Of a stretch of DNA of 40,666 bases, positions 8,175 to 16,643 are shown piece after piece. How positions within the stretch are numbered: the first letter of the stretch is position 1; each line of letters starts with the position of its first letter. The stretch comes from Spyradenecus sp045634445 (GTDB taxonomy: Bacteria; Verrucomicrobiota; Kiritimatiellia; RFP12; DVOR01). The translations under genes and the position numbers were made by a program. Location of the stretch: positions 1 to 40,666 of the forward strand of contig JAZRAG010000030.1 of assembly GCA_045634445.1 (NCBI GenBank). Reading direction: 5' to 3'. Under the pieces are notes generated by a model. The model had not been told where the DNA came from. It saw only the letters and a program-made list of their open reading frames with translations, and ran no database searches.

Positions 8175-8851
8175 GCCACGCCCTCTAAACTTGGAGTACG
8201 CGAACGGCGCACCGACTCACGAATTGCTAAGCAAAAGGCCGCTAGAATAACTACACCATATCCCCAAAATGTCACTTGCGCACCAGGGTCTTTGCGCACT
8301 GTCAAAATTGTATTAAATACAGGCTCGCCATAATAGCCTTCAACTTGTTGATATGACATCTGATAAAAAGTCCATCCTTTTCGACGAATCGGATTATTTA
8401 CCGAAACGGAACGACGCCCCTCTGGAAAAACCAAATGTGTAATATACTGTTTTGGCATACCATCTGGATATTGAGGCATCTCAAAGGAGTGTAACGCTAT
8501 CCGCTCCCCATCAATCATACATTGTCGGTATTCCATTGGTGCATACGATGCATCTGTAAAAATAATTCGCCCCTCACGTGACTGACCAGCCGTAAGGCCT
8601 GCTCCCGTGATAATTAGCGCGACACCAATATGAAATAAACCACTTAGCCAGCGTTTCCGCACAAATGCATGTATGATGACTTCACCCAATAAAATGAGCA
8701 AGCCCACCATTACACCATTGGCCCAAGATGAAGTGAGTATACCTCGTGCTCCAGGAAATGCCAAAACAACAGCCATCGCGCTAAAAAACAACAGTATCCA
8801 CACCGCTGCGAAAAGCCGAATTTGAGATAAAAAACGAAGCACCTTTAACAT
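8171..8851 (-). CDS. resB: cytochrome c biogenesis protein ResB-like
   Basis: A 226-residue protein with an N-terminal cluster of three hydrophobic segments (about 12-32, 42-60 and 66-86 from this start), a soluble extracytoplasmic region containing the ResB-like stretch NNPIRRKGWTFYQMSYQ, and a last hydrophobic segment. This is a short ResB-family protein of the kind paired with CcsA in System II cytochrome c assembly; the ATGA overlap with ccsA supports the pair. The ATG at 8851 is preferred to one 11 codons upstream because a perfect TATAAT box overlaps those codons. The mRNA would then be almost leaderless. Confidence 0.85.
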   Translation of the reverse strand: MLKVLRFLSQIRLFAAVWILLFFSAMAVVLAFPGARGILTSSWANGVMVGLLILLGEVIIHAFVRKRWLSGLFHIGVALIITGAGLTAGQSREGRIIFTDASYAPMEYRQCMIDGERIALHSFEMPQYPDGMPKQYITHLVFPEGRRSVSVNNPIRRKGWTFYQMSYQQVEGYYGEPVFNTILTVRKDPGAQVTFWGYGVVILAAFCLAIRESVRRSRTPSLEGVA

Positions 8852-8860
8852 AACTTCGCC

Positions 8861-8866
8861 ATTATA
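8861..8866 (-). promoter_or_regulatory. -10 box of resB, near-leaderless start
   Basis: Minus-strand TATAAT is followed by nine bases and then the ATG of resB, so the predicted transcript has only a few bases of leader. Upstream, the nonamer ACGCGCGCA occurs twice as a plus-strand direct repeat (8872-8880 and 8886-8894) around the expected -35, where no good -35 hexamer is seen. Confidence 0.6.
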
Positions 8867-8884
8867 CCATAACGCGCGCATCAT

Positions 8885-9111
8885 GACGCGCGCAGGAGAG
8901 TAGCTTTATTCAAATGTGGGGTTTGTTGAGCAGTGCATCCTAGAAGATGTAGGTATTGCGTTAAGTGGTAGATGGGTGTCTACAGGAGGGGCAGAAGAGT
9001 TGAGCCATGTCAATCGTATTTTCTTCACTACTATCTCGGAGGTTACTTTCGCAGACGCTACTGCGGTGTTGTCAAATGTTTTTTCAACTTTGGTAGGCTT
9101 CTCAAAGGAGT
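8885..9111. other. intergenic stretch with no supported gene
   Basis: Both strands are open here: an 84-codon plus frame (GTG at 8916, ending 9170) and its minus mirror without a usable start codon. Neither has a convincing ribosome binding site, a recognisable motif or normal start context. It separates resB from the end of the glycosyltransferase gene. It may be a remnant or simply non-coding. Confidence 0.4.
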
Positions 9112-10083
9112 TTACTCGTCTTTGGAGGGACTCTTTTCGTAAGGAGGGAGTGGGTAAATCGTTTGCTTAAACTGTCTGCGGATGCAGGCGATAAGATAGC
9201 GCCAAGGAACGCGGACAAGGGTATGTTTAAGCATATCTTTGTCTGTGCGTTTGCGGGTAAAGCAGATGCGTTCAATGTGTTTAGAACGTGGTAAGATGCC
9301 TTTAAGGAGTGCTCCTCCAATAAGCAAGCAAAGCAAGCCAGGACCGAGGTGACACCATGTTTTGAAGGACCAAAGGGTACGCGCGGTCGTGAGGATGTTG
9401 GAAAGATAATGTTGCCAGACGATGCGGTTGGATAAGTGTTGTGAAGAGGCGCCTTCGGTGTGCAGAACGGGTTGTGTAGGGACAAACCATACTTCGTGAC
9501 CTGCGAGCCAAAGTCTGTGACAAAGTTCGAGGTCTTCGCCGTAACAGAAGTATTCATCGCGAAAGAAGACTCCGCCAATATCGTCAAGGGCAGTCTTGCG
9601 AATTAAGCAGCAGGCTGCTTTGGCTGCGTAAATAGGAAAGGGCGCCTGAGCGTGTGGTCCATCGGGTTGACAATAGCCGTGGTGGTAGAGTACGCCACAA
9701 GTGGTAAGAAATTCGCCACAAGTGTCAAGCATGCCATCGGAACGGATAAGTTTCGCTTGTGCTGCTGCGACATTGGGATGTTTGTCTAAGAAGTCTACAA
9801 GCGATTCTAATGGCGCGGCGCTAGGCAAGAGTGCATCGGTGTTGAGTAAAAGGATGTACTCGCCTGTACAGTGTGGTAGGCCGAGGTTATTACCGCCTGC
9901 AAAGCCGAGATTGGTTTCGCTTCGAATCCAAACCGTATCGGGGTGTGGAGTAAGAGGGGGCGAAGAACCATTATCAACGACAACGACCTGCGCGTATGGA
10001 TGTGCTGAGTGGACGGCAGTTAAACAAGCCGAGAGTAAGTCGGCCTGGTTCCAAGCAACCACAAGGACGGAGATGCGTTTCAC
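9112..10083 (-). CDS. glycosyltransferase family 2 (rhamnosyltransferase-like)
   Basis: A 323-residue GT-A enzyme. The N-terminus has the nucleotide-sugar binding strand (ISVLVVAWNQADLL), then VVVDNGSS, NLGFAGGNNLG and the metal-binding motif LLLNTDALL near residue 100; the later segment FFRDEYFCYGEDLELCHRLW is the acceptor-side ED motif typical of rhamnosyltransferase-like GT2 enzymes. A hydrophobic stretch near residues 250-270 may tie it to the inner face of the membrane. It probably adds a sugar to a cell-surface glycan. It starts 12 bases after pyrC on the same strand, although the two have no metabolic link. Confidence 0.9.
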   Translation of the reverse strand: MKRISVLVVAWNQADLLSACLTAVHSAHPYAQVVVVDNGSSPPLTPHPDTVWIRSETNLGFAGGNNLGLPHCTGEYILLLNTDALLPSAAPLESLVDFLDKHPNVAAAQAKLIRSDGMLDTCGEFLTTCGVLYHHGYCQPDGPHAQAPFPIYAAKAACCLIRKTALDDIGGVFFRDEYFCYGEDLELCHRLWLAGHEVWFVPTQPVLHTEGASSQHLSNRIVWQHYLSNILTTARTLWSFKTWCHLGPGLLCLLIGGALLKGILPRSKHIERICFTRKRTDKDMLKHTLVRVPWRYLIACIRRQFKQTIYPLPPYEKSPSKDE

Positions 10084-10095
10084 GCCGCAATACGC

Positions 10096-11397
10096 TTATA
10101 CGAGATGGGGCTGGCGGAGATGTCCCTTGCGATAGGTGGCGATAGCGCGACCACGGATGGTCTTACCCGCCCAGGGAGTGTCTGCTGACTTACTTGCAAA
10201 AGCTTCGGGATCAACAATCCATTCGTCCTCAAGTGCGAGAATGGCGAATTCTGCCTTTGCGCCTTCTGCCAAGGTAGGCGACGGAAGGCCAATGAGTTGG
10301 TTTGGATTGGTAATCCAATACTTAGCCCAAGTCAATGGATTCATGCCACATTGACGCACCATGACATCCCAAGAGACGCCTACGGCTGTTTCAAGGCCGA
10401 TGATGCCGAAGGGTGCGGCTTTAAAGCCTTTTGACTTTGATTCGCGAGAGTGTGGTGCATGGTCGGTTGCAAAGAGAGAAAGCGTGCCATCCAAGAGCCC
10501 TTCACGTAACGCTTGAACGTCTTCACGGGTGCCGAGGGGTGGGTTCATGCGCCAGTTGCCATCATTGCCAGGGATGTCTTCTGCTGCGAGAGCAAGGTGG
10601 TGTGGCGTGACTTCTGCAGTAACAGGAAGACCTTCTGCTTGTGCTGCGCGGATGAGTTCCACGCTACCTTTGCAGGAGAGGTGTTGGATATGAATGGGGC
10701 AACCTGTCTCACGGCAACGCGCAATGTCATCACGCACGGCTTCAATTTCAGCCTCAGCAGGGAAGATCGGAAGGTTATACTCGTGAGCAACGGGGCAATC
10801 GCGGATAATGCCGCCCTTTTGGATGTCGGGACGTACTGCGTGGTCCATCACAACCTTGCCGAGTTGTTTTGCACGGAGCATGACCACCTTCATCACTTCG
10901 GGGTCTGAAACCATGGCGCCGTCATCGGTGAAGCAACTTGCACCAGCTTCAGCAAGCGCTTCTAAGGGGCCGCACATCTTTCCTGCACGGCTTACGGTAC
11001 AACACGCAGAAGGGTAGATGCTAACGGCTGTTTGCGCAGAACGCATATAACGCACAAGTTCAGGCGTATCGGTCGCAGGGCTTGTGTTAGGCATGGTAAC
11101 CACGCGCGTAAAGCCACCATTGGCGGCAGCAGCAGAACCTGAGACGAGGTCTTCGGCTTCGGTCATGCCTGGTTCGCGGAAGTGTACGTGTACATCGCAG
11201 AGCCCTGGCACCACGGTGAGTCCAGGACGATCAATGACAATCAACTTTGTGGCAGAGGGTAATTTTTCAGGAACAGGGGCAATTACTCCCTCGGGGGTAA
11301 TAAAGAGGGAACCCATTTCGTCACGATTGCACGCAGGGTCAATCAAGCGAGCGTTGGGAATGTAGACAGCTTTGGGGGATTCAGGCTTTTTTAACAT
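10096..11397 (-). CDS. pyrC: dihydroorotase, class I
   Basis: Dihydroorotase closes carbamoyl-aspartate to dihydroorotate in pyrimidine synthesis. The 433-residue length and the motifs are those of class I: VHVHFREPG with metal ligands His70 and His72, CFTDDGAMV, DHAVRPD, IHIQHLS, TPHHL and the catalytic Asp in FATDHAPHSR near residue 311. AGGAGA eight bases before the ATG supports the start. It is the first gene of a short unit with the glycosyltransferase and begins 25 bases after the DUF4091 gene. Other amidohydrolases such as allantoinase are less likely because the FREPG and DHAPH motifs fit dihydroorotase closely. PyrH elsewhere in the window is another enzyme of pyrimidine metabolism. 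Confidence 0.95.
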   Translation of the reverse strand: MLKKPESPKAVYIPNARLIDPACNRDEMGSLFITPEGVIAPVPEKLPSATKLIVIDRPGLTVVPGLCDVHVHFREPGMTEAEDLVSGSAAAANGGFTRVVTMPNTSPATDTPELVRYMRSAQTAVSIYPSACCTVSRAGKMCGPLEALAEAGASCFTDDGAMVSDPEVMKVVMLRAKQLGKVVMDHAVRPDIQKGGIIRDCPVAHEYNLPIFPAEAEIEAVRDDIARCRETGCPIHIQHLSCKGSVELIRAAQAEGLPVTAEVTPHHLALAAEDIPGNDGNWRMNPPLGTREDVQALREGLLDGTLSLFATDHAPHSRESKSKGFKAAPFGIIGLETAVGVSWDVMVRQCGMNPLTWAKYWITNPNQLIGLPSPTLAEGAKAEFAILALEDEWIVDPEAFASKSADTPWAGKTIRGRAIATYRKGHLRQPHLV

Positions 11398-11422
11398 GGC
11401 TTATCTCCTAACAGGAAAGTGA

Positions 11423-13117
11423 TTACTTCGTTGGGACAACGGGGAAAAGAGCTTCGGTAGCGCTATAGAGCGCACGATCAAGAGCGATTAAATCCGCTTC
11501 GTGAATTCCTTGCTGTTTCCCACGGGCAACTGTAAATTGCGCTAATGCAGCGTCTAAGGGTGCAAGTGCTTCAAGTCGGTTTTGACGTTTAGCCTCTGTG
11601 CGGAGGATGCGAATTTTCTCGTAGGTTTCAATACCGTTACGAATGGCTGCGAGACGCAAAGATGGACGATCACCAGGATACATCATTGCTGTATCACCCG
11701 TGGGGAAACGAACGTGGTCCATTGATACAAAAGGATTAATTTCCCAAGAGTGGAAGGCCCAACGCAACATGCCATCAAGGCCGTAGTGTGCAGCCATAGG
11801 AATTAACCATTCCGCTTCGGCCAAATCAGAGTACATCAATGTGTTCGGACGCAAGGGGTACAAGCATGTGTAGAAGGTGGTTGTTTTACCCTGCGTTTTC
11901 CGTTCGGGTAATTCGGAGATGAGCTTCTCACAGTGGTCATAGGCATAGGAGACGTCTTGGAAGTCACGATTGATTGCGCTTGGATGGTCACACGCTGCGA
12001 CAATCTCAAGCATAGGTGCGTACTGCTTTACGATTTCAAGCGCAGGCTTTAAGAGGTGATCGGGACGTTCATCCATCGCGATACGAGTAATATCAAGCCA
12101 TCCCTTCACCTTAAGGTGTTCCACAAAAGCCGCGAGGAAAGGACCCCAGAAGGCTTCGTATTCAGGTGTACCTGGCACTAAGCGCGGCTTTACAATTGTT
12201 TGTGTAGCAGCATCAGTATAGGAAAATGTCAATGACCAAGGAATCATCGTATAACAGTTGATGGTGGCATTGGTCATGCCGATGGTTTCACGGGCAAAGG
12301 TTACCCATGTGTCAAAAGCAGAATAGTCATATGACCATGTCCCATCTGCTTGTTTTGTGACTTGAATCATCGAACGGAAGCGGTCATAGGTTTGTTCTTG
12401 CCAAGCCTCATCAACTAAGGTACAAGTGATAGTTTTTTGTCCCATGTCTGCGAGGTAACGCATTTGTGGGCGAAGCATTGCAAGGTGTTCGGGTGACCAC
12501 ATGGGAACGTCATGCCAACGCGCAGCGGCATCGGGATGCTGCCAAAGGTCTAAATGAAAGGCCCATTCAGAGGGCGTAGGTAAGGTGGCCCCTGCGGCAT
12601 GAACGTTAATTGTTAGCGTTAATTTCTGACCATTGACAAAGACTTCAAGTGTATCAGAGAATGATTTACCATCGGCAGGAATTACGCAAGAGAGGAGTAG
12701 CGGACGTACAACGCCTTTAAAAGATTGGCCTTCAAAAGAGTCAATAATGTCTGGCAATAAGACTCCATTGCCCGTGGTATAACGAATGGGGCGTACAACA
12801 ATACGACCAGAGGTGGTGTTTGCGGTAAGCGATTGAATACCCGCGGGTGCTTCTACAAGTACTTGCGCTTGAACTGTTTCGCCGCGCCATCCGCGTAGGG
12901 TGAGGCTTTGGGCGGCATTAGGAAGCCCAGAGAGGACGTCGCGATTGAAGCGTTGACGGACTGAAACAGGAATAAGGCGCACACCCTGATCTGTGGGCTG
13001 TGTAGCGGAGGGCAATGGTTTCCCGTCAGGTTCGTAGATGGGGCGCTGGCTAGGATCTGCAAATAGACTCAGCGCTGGAAGAACACTTGCTAACAAGACT
13101 GCGGAAAAGGGTTTCAT
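11423..13117 (-). CDS. secreted DUF4091 / GH123-like glycoside hydrolase
   Basis: A 564-residue protein with a signal peptide (about residues 1-20, ending SLFA), a beta-rich N-terminal domain and a C-terminal TIM-barrel-like region with the DUF4091 pattern. ITRIAMDERPD gives an adjacent Asp-Glu pair (349-350), the arrangement used by GH123 beta-N-acetylgalactosaminidases for substrate-assisted catalysis; LRWAFHSWEINPF near 465-480 and GDTAMMYPGDRPSLRLAAIRNG-like segments are also typical. It probably acts outside the cytoplasm on host or microbial glycans. The specific sugar is inference. It starts three bases after the thioesterase stop, so translation is likely coupled. Confidence 0.82.
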   Translation of the reverse strand: MKPFSAVLLASVLPALSLFADPSQRPIYEPDGKPLPSATQPTDQGVRLIPVSVRQRFNRDVLSGLPNAAQSLTLRGWRGETVQAQVLVEAPAGIQSLTANTTSGRIVVRPIRYTTGNGVLLPDIIDSFEGQSFKGVVRPLLLSCVIPADGKSFSDTLEVFVNGQKLTLTINVHAAGATLPTPSEWAFHLDLWQHPDAAARWHDVPMWSPEHLAMLRPQMRYLADMGQKTITCTLVDEAWQEQTYDRFRSMIQVTKQADGTWSYDYSAFDTWVTFARETIGMTNATINCYTMIPWSLTFSYTDAATQTIVKPRLVPGTPEYEAFWGPFLAAFVEHLKVKGWLDITRIAMDERPDHLLKPALEIVKQYAPMLEIVAACDHPSAINRDFQDVSYAYDHCEKLISELPERKTQGKTTTFYTCLYPLRPNTLMYSDLAEAEWLIPMAAHYGLDGMLRWAFHSWEINPFVSMDHVRFPTGDTAMMYPGDRPSLRLAAIRNGIETYEKIRILRTEAKRQNRLEALAPLDAALAQFTVARGKQQGIHEADLIALDRALYSATEALFPVVPTK

Positions 13118-13120
13118 TAC

Positions 13121-13897
13121 TTAATCTTTCTGTTGGGGGTAAAGGGTTTGTGCACGTGCAATAAGCGTACCATCTGCAGCGGTGAGTTGATGTAAGAAGA
13201 CGCCTTCTGCGGTTTGCCACAATTGAGTCGTTACGATTTCGCCTGCTTGTGCTGAACGCTTAAATTCAATATCAAAAGCGGATGGCATCGCCTCAAAGAA
13301 GTAGTAATCTGGCAAAGGTTCACGTAACCACTCTGCGAGGTGAACATTGTTGATGTGGCGATTTGCGTCCATTTCAGCTTTACGCGCCATAAGTTGCTGT
13401 GTCGCACACGGTTCAAGGTCTGTTGGCGGCGTGGGCAACTTTGTTGTGCAGAGATGAAAAGCTTGCGTATTTGGCATTGCGAGCGCTTTAACGGATTCTG
13501 GCAGTGGTGCGAGTTTGCCGAGAGTGGTATTAACGCACAACCATTCACTCGAGGCTTCTAAGAGCGGTTTTCCCATTGCATCCACAAGGAGAAATTGGCG
13601 TTCTGCAATCAGACGCCCGCGAATGCCATTAGGCCAAGTGTTGAGGGTCAAAGCCTCGCCGAGTTTGGGGAGGCGATGAAGACGAATGGCTAAGCGCCCC
13701 AACATCCAAGTAACGCCCTGTTGTTGTAACGCTTGGATACCTACGCCTAAGGCTTCAGCGTGACGACCTGCCGCTTCTTGTAACCACTTAAGAATAGCTG
13801 GAAGCGTTGCACGAAAGGCGAATTGACATTCATCGGCCGCAACGGTGAGTTGGGTTTGCTGAAGGTTAATCGGTGGCACACTTGATTCTACGCTCAT
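13121..13897 (-). CDS. acyl-ACP thioesterase
   Basis: A 258-residue double hot-dog protein of the bacterial FatA/FatB-like family that frees fatty acids from acyl carrier protein. The first half has the family's WMLGRLAIRLHRLPKLGE stretch and TWPNGIRGRLIAERQFLLVD; the second hot-dog begins with RKAEMDANRHINNVHLAEWL, matching the conserved pattern with Asn and His near the active site. There is no signal peptide, so it is cytosolic. It overlaps the phosphoesterase gene by ATGA and is followed after three bases by the DUF4091 gene. Chain-length preference cannot be told from sequence. Confidence 0.9.
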   Translation of the reverse strand: MSVESSVPPINLQQTQLTVAADECQFAFRATLPAILKWLQEAAGRHAEALGVGIQALQQQGVTWMLGRLAIRLHRLPKLGEALTLNTWPNGIRGRLIAERQFLLVDAMGKPLLEASSEWLCVNTTLGKLAPLPESVKALAMPNTQAFHLCTTKLPTPPTDLEPCATQQLMARKAEMDANRHINNVHLAEWLREPLPDYYFFEAMPSAFDIEFKRSAQAGEIVTTQLWQTAEGVFLHQLTAADGTLIARAQTLYPQQKD

Positions 13898-15258
13898 TCG
13901 TGAATGACCTTTAGTTCAGGATTCTGCAAGTCAATAGGGTGCTTAACTACGATGTTAAACTGCATTTGTAACGCCATGGCATCTTTAGGAACGCGAATCG
14001 TGAAGATGCGCGCGCCAGGACGTTTGTAGACGTGTACTCGGTCACGCTTACGGTTGCCTTGTTGGTCAATAAATTCTGCGCAGACAGAGAAGTTTTCTTT
14101 GTCTTTGCCAGGCGCGGAAAAAGCAAAAGAAAACCCTAATTTTTCACAACGTTTTGGCAAGGTCGTTAACGGTGAAAGCAGAGTGATATGTCGCGGATTG
14201 GCATCATCTGGCGTCAAGCGAATGCGATTTGGCATTTCTGCATTGGGCGCAGAAACCCCTTCTGGAAGCGTCCAATGCGCGAGCGGCGCAAGGATGTTTG
14301 CAGATGTCGCATGACTTGAAATGCGTGGTTTTTCAGGTGGTGCGGTTATGCGCGTCTGCAAGAGAATTGATGCTAAAAGCATCGCAAGGAAGGCTGCCAC
14401 ACAAATCCAAAAAATCATGAAAGGAGTGGAGTTTGCCTTCACAGGTTTAAAGGGAGAATTCTGCGAGCCTACAGTCTGCGTTGGCTTGACGGGATTTCGT
14501 AGGGCAAGCTCGGTTTGCCGTTTGCGTGCGGAGGGGCTAAGAAACCAGTAATTGAGCGGATTGTAGCCATTGCGTACAAGCGCCAAACGGTACGGGCGTA
14601 AATCATAGGCGACGGATCTAAAGGTGAGACGTCGCATGAGCGTGTCGTAGATGAGATAGTCGGCTGTGAGGGCGTCGGTACGCGGGAAGCCAACACTGCC
14701 AGGATTGACGACATAACGATGCCCAGGGCGCATTTGGAAATCTTGAGGAGGAAGTTTCCGAATAGGGCCGTGCGCCTTTTCTTGTTCAAAGAGACACGGG
14801 ATGTGTGTGTGGCCCACCACAAGGAGCGAGAAGTTTGGCATTGCCGCAAGACTTCGCGCCGCGTCTTCTTTGGTCTCAAGATACTGATACGAGGATGGTT
14901 CGTCAAAACAACTGTGCGCACACGCGATGTTTTTGACCTCTAAGAGATGCGGAAGGCTTTTAAGGTAGTCCTTAGCCTCATCATCAAGGGCAAGTGTGGC
15001 ACGTTCTGCAGTCTCTTTTGCGAAAGGGTTAAAACATTGTAGGTCAATCAAACCCACGGCTGCAGCATCGTGATTGCCGAGGATTACCCCAGAGGCAACT
15101 TCACGGATGCGTGCGAGCGTTTCAACAGGTTGCGGCCCATACCCAATGACATCGCCTAAACAGAGCAGATGCGTCGCCCGGTGTTCGCGCGCGTCGGCAA
15201 TAACAGCCTCAAGTGCGGGAAGATTGGCGTGAACGTCTGCGATAAAGGCGATGCGCAT
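13894..15258 (-). CDS. YfcE-type metallophosphoesterase with C-terminal membrane anchor and extra domain
   Basis: Residues 1 to about 220 form a calcineurin-like phosphoesterase: IADVHAN (Asp8, His10), CLGDVIGYG (Asp36), GNHDA (61-65), AHSCF (His115) and GHTHIP (149-154) give a complete two-metal site, closest to YfcE-like enzymes. A basic linker follows, then one membrane helix at about 279-300 and a 150-residue C-terminal domain that should lie outside the cytoplasm (N-terminus in) and has beta-strand-like character. I do not recognise the latter. The added anchor and domain are unusual for this family, whose members are normally near 160-240 residues. It heads a tight unit with the thioesterase and DUF4091 genes. 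Confidence 0.85.
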   Translation of the reverse strand: MRIAFIADVHANLPALEAVIADAREHRATHLLCLGDVIGYGPQPVETLARIREVASGVILGNHDAAAVGLIDLQCFNPFAKETAERATLALDDEAKDYLKSLPHLLEVKNIACAHSCFDEPSSYQYLETKEDAARSLAAMPNFSLLVVGHTHIPCLFEQEKAHGPIRKLPPQDFQMRPGHRYVVNPGSVGFPRTDALTADYLIYDTLMRRLTFRSVAYDLRPYRLALVRNGYNPLNYWFLSPSARKRQTELALRNPVKPTQTVGSQNSPFKPVKANSTPFMIFWICVAAFLAMLLASILLQTRITAPPEKPRISSHATSANILAPLAHWTLPEGVSAPNAEMPNRIRLTPDDANPRHITLLSPLTTLPKRCEKLGFSFAFSAPGKDKENFSVCAEFIDQQGNRKRDRVHVYKRPGARIFTIRVPKDAMALQMQFNIVVKHPIDLQNPELKVIHE

Positions 15259-15320
15259 GGGTGTGTGTAAACAACTTTCTAAGTGAAGGGTTGCAAAACG
15301 TACGAATAGACGCGTTCAGA

Positions 15321-16223
15321 TTAAGGCTGAACCTGAGCGGCTTCTTGAATAGCCGTCAAGAGACGGAGACGGCGCGCAGCAGAATCGTCCATTTCTTTGC
15401 CTGGCTGCACCATACGCCAAAGCGGCGTTGTGACATTCTGGGTGTCGCCACCTGTTGCGAGCCAGAAACCCTTTTCAGAAGGACCTGCATCAATGGTGGT
15501 GAGCGTGTTGTTGTCTGCAGTGAAAGCGGCATCTTCAGAAGCTGTCCAAAGGCTACCGTTGTAGGCCCACAAACGGCTAAAGGTGGCTTTGCGAACCACT
15601 TCTTTACTCTTTACATTACGACGGAAGTCTTCCACAAAGGAGTAGGGGGTTTGCAATTCCACATTACCCTTATTGTAGAGCGTGGAGAAGGTTGCCATGC
15701 GGAACCAATCTTGCTTGGCGTTATCCCAAATCCAACAGGTATAAGCAGTGCGATAATCTCCATCCTTGGCGACAGAAATTGCCATATAAACAGGGTGGTT
15801 GAGTTCCCACTTATAGGGCATCATCGACTTGCCGCCTGTACCTTCACCGCCAAAACGTTGAATATGCACATTTTCGCCAGCATAAAGCATCTTTGTGCGG
15901 ATACCTTCATCTACAAGGTTGGGGTTTGCGCCGTAGTCGTGCGGATTACTAGGTTCCCAAACCGAGAAAATGGCGATATGGGTACCATCGGCCAATTCTT
16001 GAATGCCGCAATAACCACCATCAAAGGCGATGGTGCAGAAATAAGTGCCAGGTGAGGAGAGGTTCGGTGTGGTTTCAAGATAAAACACCGAGGCGGGGCC
16101 CTTCCAATTTCGATATTGTAAGTGAACGCTTCTCGCTTGGCGTGCGGCTTGTTGTTCACCACTTTGAGCAAAAAGCAAAGGGGTACAAAGCGCCATTAGA
16201 AATGCAAGAATTAGACGTTTCAT
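15321..16223 (-). CDS. secreted DUF3472 domain protein
   Basis: A 300-residue protein with a signal peptide (about 1-20, cleavage near LLFAQS). The mature part contains the DUF3472 pattern: aromatic YLETTP, then FCTIAFDGGYCGIQELADGTHIAIFSVWEP-like strands and GYRTAYTCWIWDN-like segments, rich in Trp and Gly. Members of this family are often exported and found near carbohydrate genes; their function is not established. AAGGAGG five bases before the ATG strongly supports the start. A promoter lies at 16277-16282. A plus-strand frame runs against most of the gene but has none of these features. Confidence 0.85.
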   Translation of the reverse strand: MKRLILAFLMALCTPLLFAQSGEQQAARQARSVHLQYRNWKGPASVFYLETTPNLSSPGTYFCTIAFDGGYCGIQELADGTHIAIFSVWEPSNPHDYGANPNLVDEGIRTKMLYAGENVHIQRFGGEGTGGKSMMPYKWELNHPVYMAISVAKDGDYRTAYTCWIWDNAKQDWFRMATFSTLYNKGNVELQTPYSFVEDFRRNVKSKEVVRKATFSRLWAYNGSLWTASEDAAFTADNNTLTTIDAGPSEKGFWLATGGDTQNVTTPLWRMVQPGKEMDDSAARRLRLLTAIQEAAQVQP

Positions 16224-16248
16224 AAGAGCCTCCTTAAAAGTAGGTTGA

Positions 16249-16303
16249 GTATCACGAGACGATACAAACTATGGATATTATAGGCTTTTTCTCGCGTATA
16301 CGC
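16249..16303 (-). promoter_or_regulatory. promoter and operator-like repeats of the DUF3472 gene
   Basis: Minus-strand TATAAT (16282-16277) lies about 54 bases before the start codon. Eleven bases upstream of it is the palindrome GCGTATACGC (16303-16294), identical to the one at the same distance from the -10 of the S1 gene. In the leader, GTATC-N7-GATAC (16249-16265) forms an inverted repeat. Confidence 0.55.
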
Positions 16304-16360
16304 ACGCATTTTTACAAAGTAAAGTCAAATTGTGCTCTTGAAGACACACATGCTTTTATC

Positions 16361-16470
16361 AAAAGAGGTTGAATTGTGAAGTAAAAAGGCTTGAATTGAC
16401 CTATCAAAAGAGGTTGAATTGACACTGAAAAAGGCTTGAGTTTTAGCACATCTACGAAAAGTCTTGTTTG
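16361..16470. repeat. 22-nt periodic repeat array A (5 units)
   Basis: Cores start at 16361, 16383, 16406, 16428 and 16457, all in plus orientation: AAAAGAGGTTGAATTG, AAAAAGGCTTGAATTG, AAAAGAGGTTGAATTG, AAAAAGGCTTGAGTTT and a decayed AAAAGTCTTGTTTG. Two variants alternate (GAGGTTG and GGCTTG). The array lies between the divergent promoters of the DUF3472 gene and icd. The rest of 16224-16643 contains those promoters and no gene. Confidence 0.85.
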
Positions 16471-16539
16471 TAGGGAAGTTATACGATTATTCGGATGGTT
16501 TAGGTCTTATTAATAATGTAGGATTTTACTGTTTTTTTC

Positions 16540-16578
16540 TTGTATCTTTGATACAAAGCGTGGGAAAGGTGGTATAAT
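16540..16578 (+). promoter_or_regulatory. icd promoter with a TTGTATC/GATACAA operator-like palindrome
   Basis: TATAAT at 16573-16578 is preceded at 19 nt by TTGATA (16548-16553). The -35 is embedded in a perfect inverted repeat TTGTATC-TTT-GATACAA (16540-16556), so a protein bound there would cover the promoter. The leader to the icd start is about 60 bases. Confidence 0.6.
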
Positions 16579-16643
16579 ATGCGCGTTTGTTCTTTATTTT
16601 TAACTCTGGAAGTCCTTTTAATCAAGAGAAGGCAAGGATACGT

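Noticed and set aside
8916..9170. 84-codon plus-strand frame (GTG start) between resB and the glycosyltransferase
   Set aside because: No ribosome binding site at proper distance, overlaps the glycosyltransferase end and has no recognisable feature; noted only as an uncertain intergenic stretch.
15261..16055. 264-codon plus-strand open frame opposite the DUF3472 gene
   Set aside because: It mirrors a gene with signal peptide, strong ribosome binding site and known domain, and shows no motif of its own.
16361..16470. Possible CRISPR array
   Set aside because: Cores are 16 nt with about 6-nt spacers, occur in both orientations at other loci, vary in sequence, and no cas gene is present.
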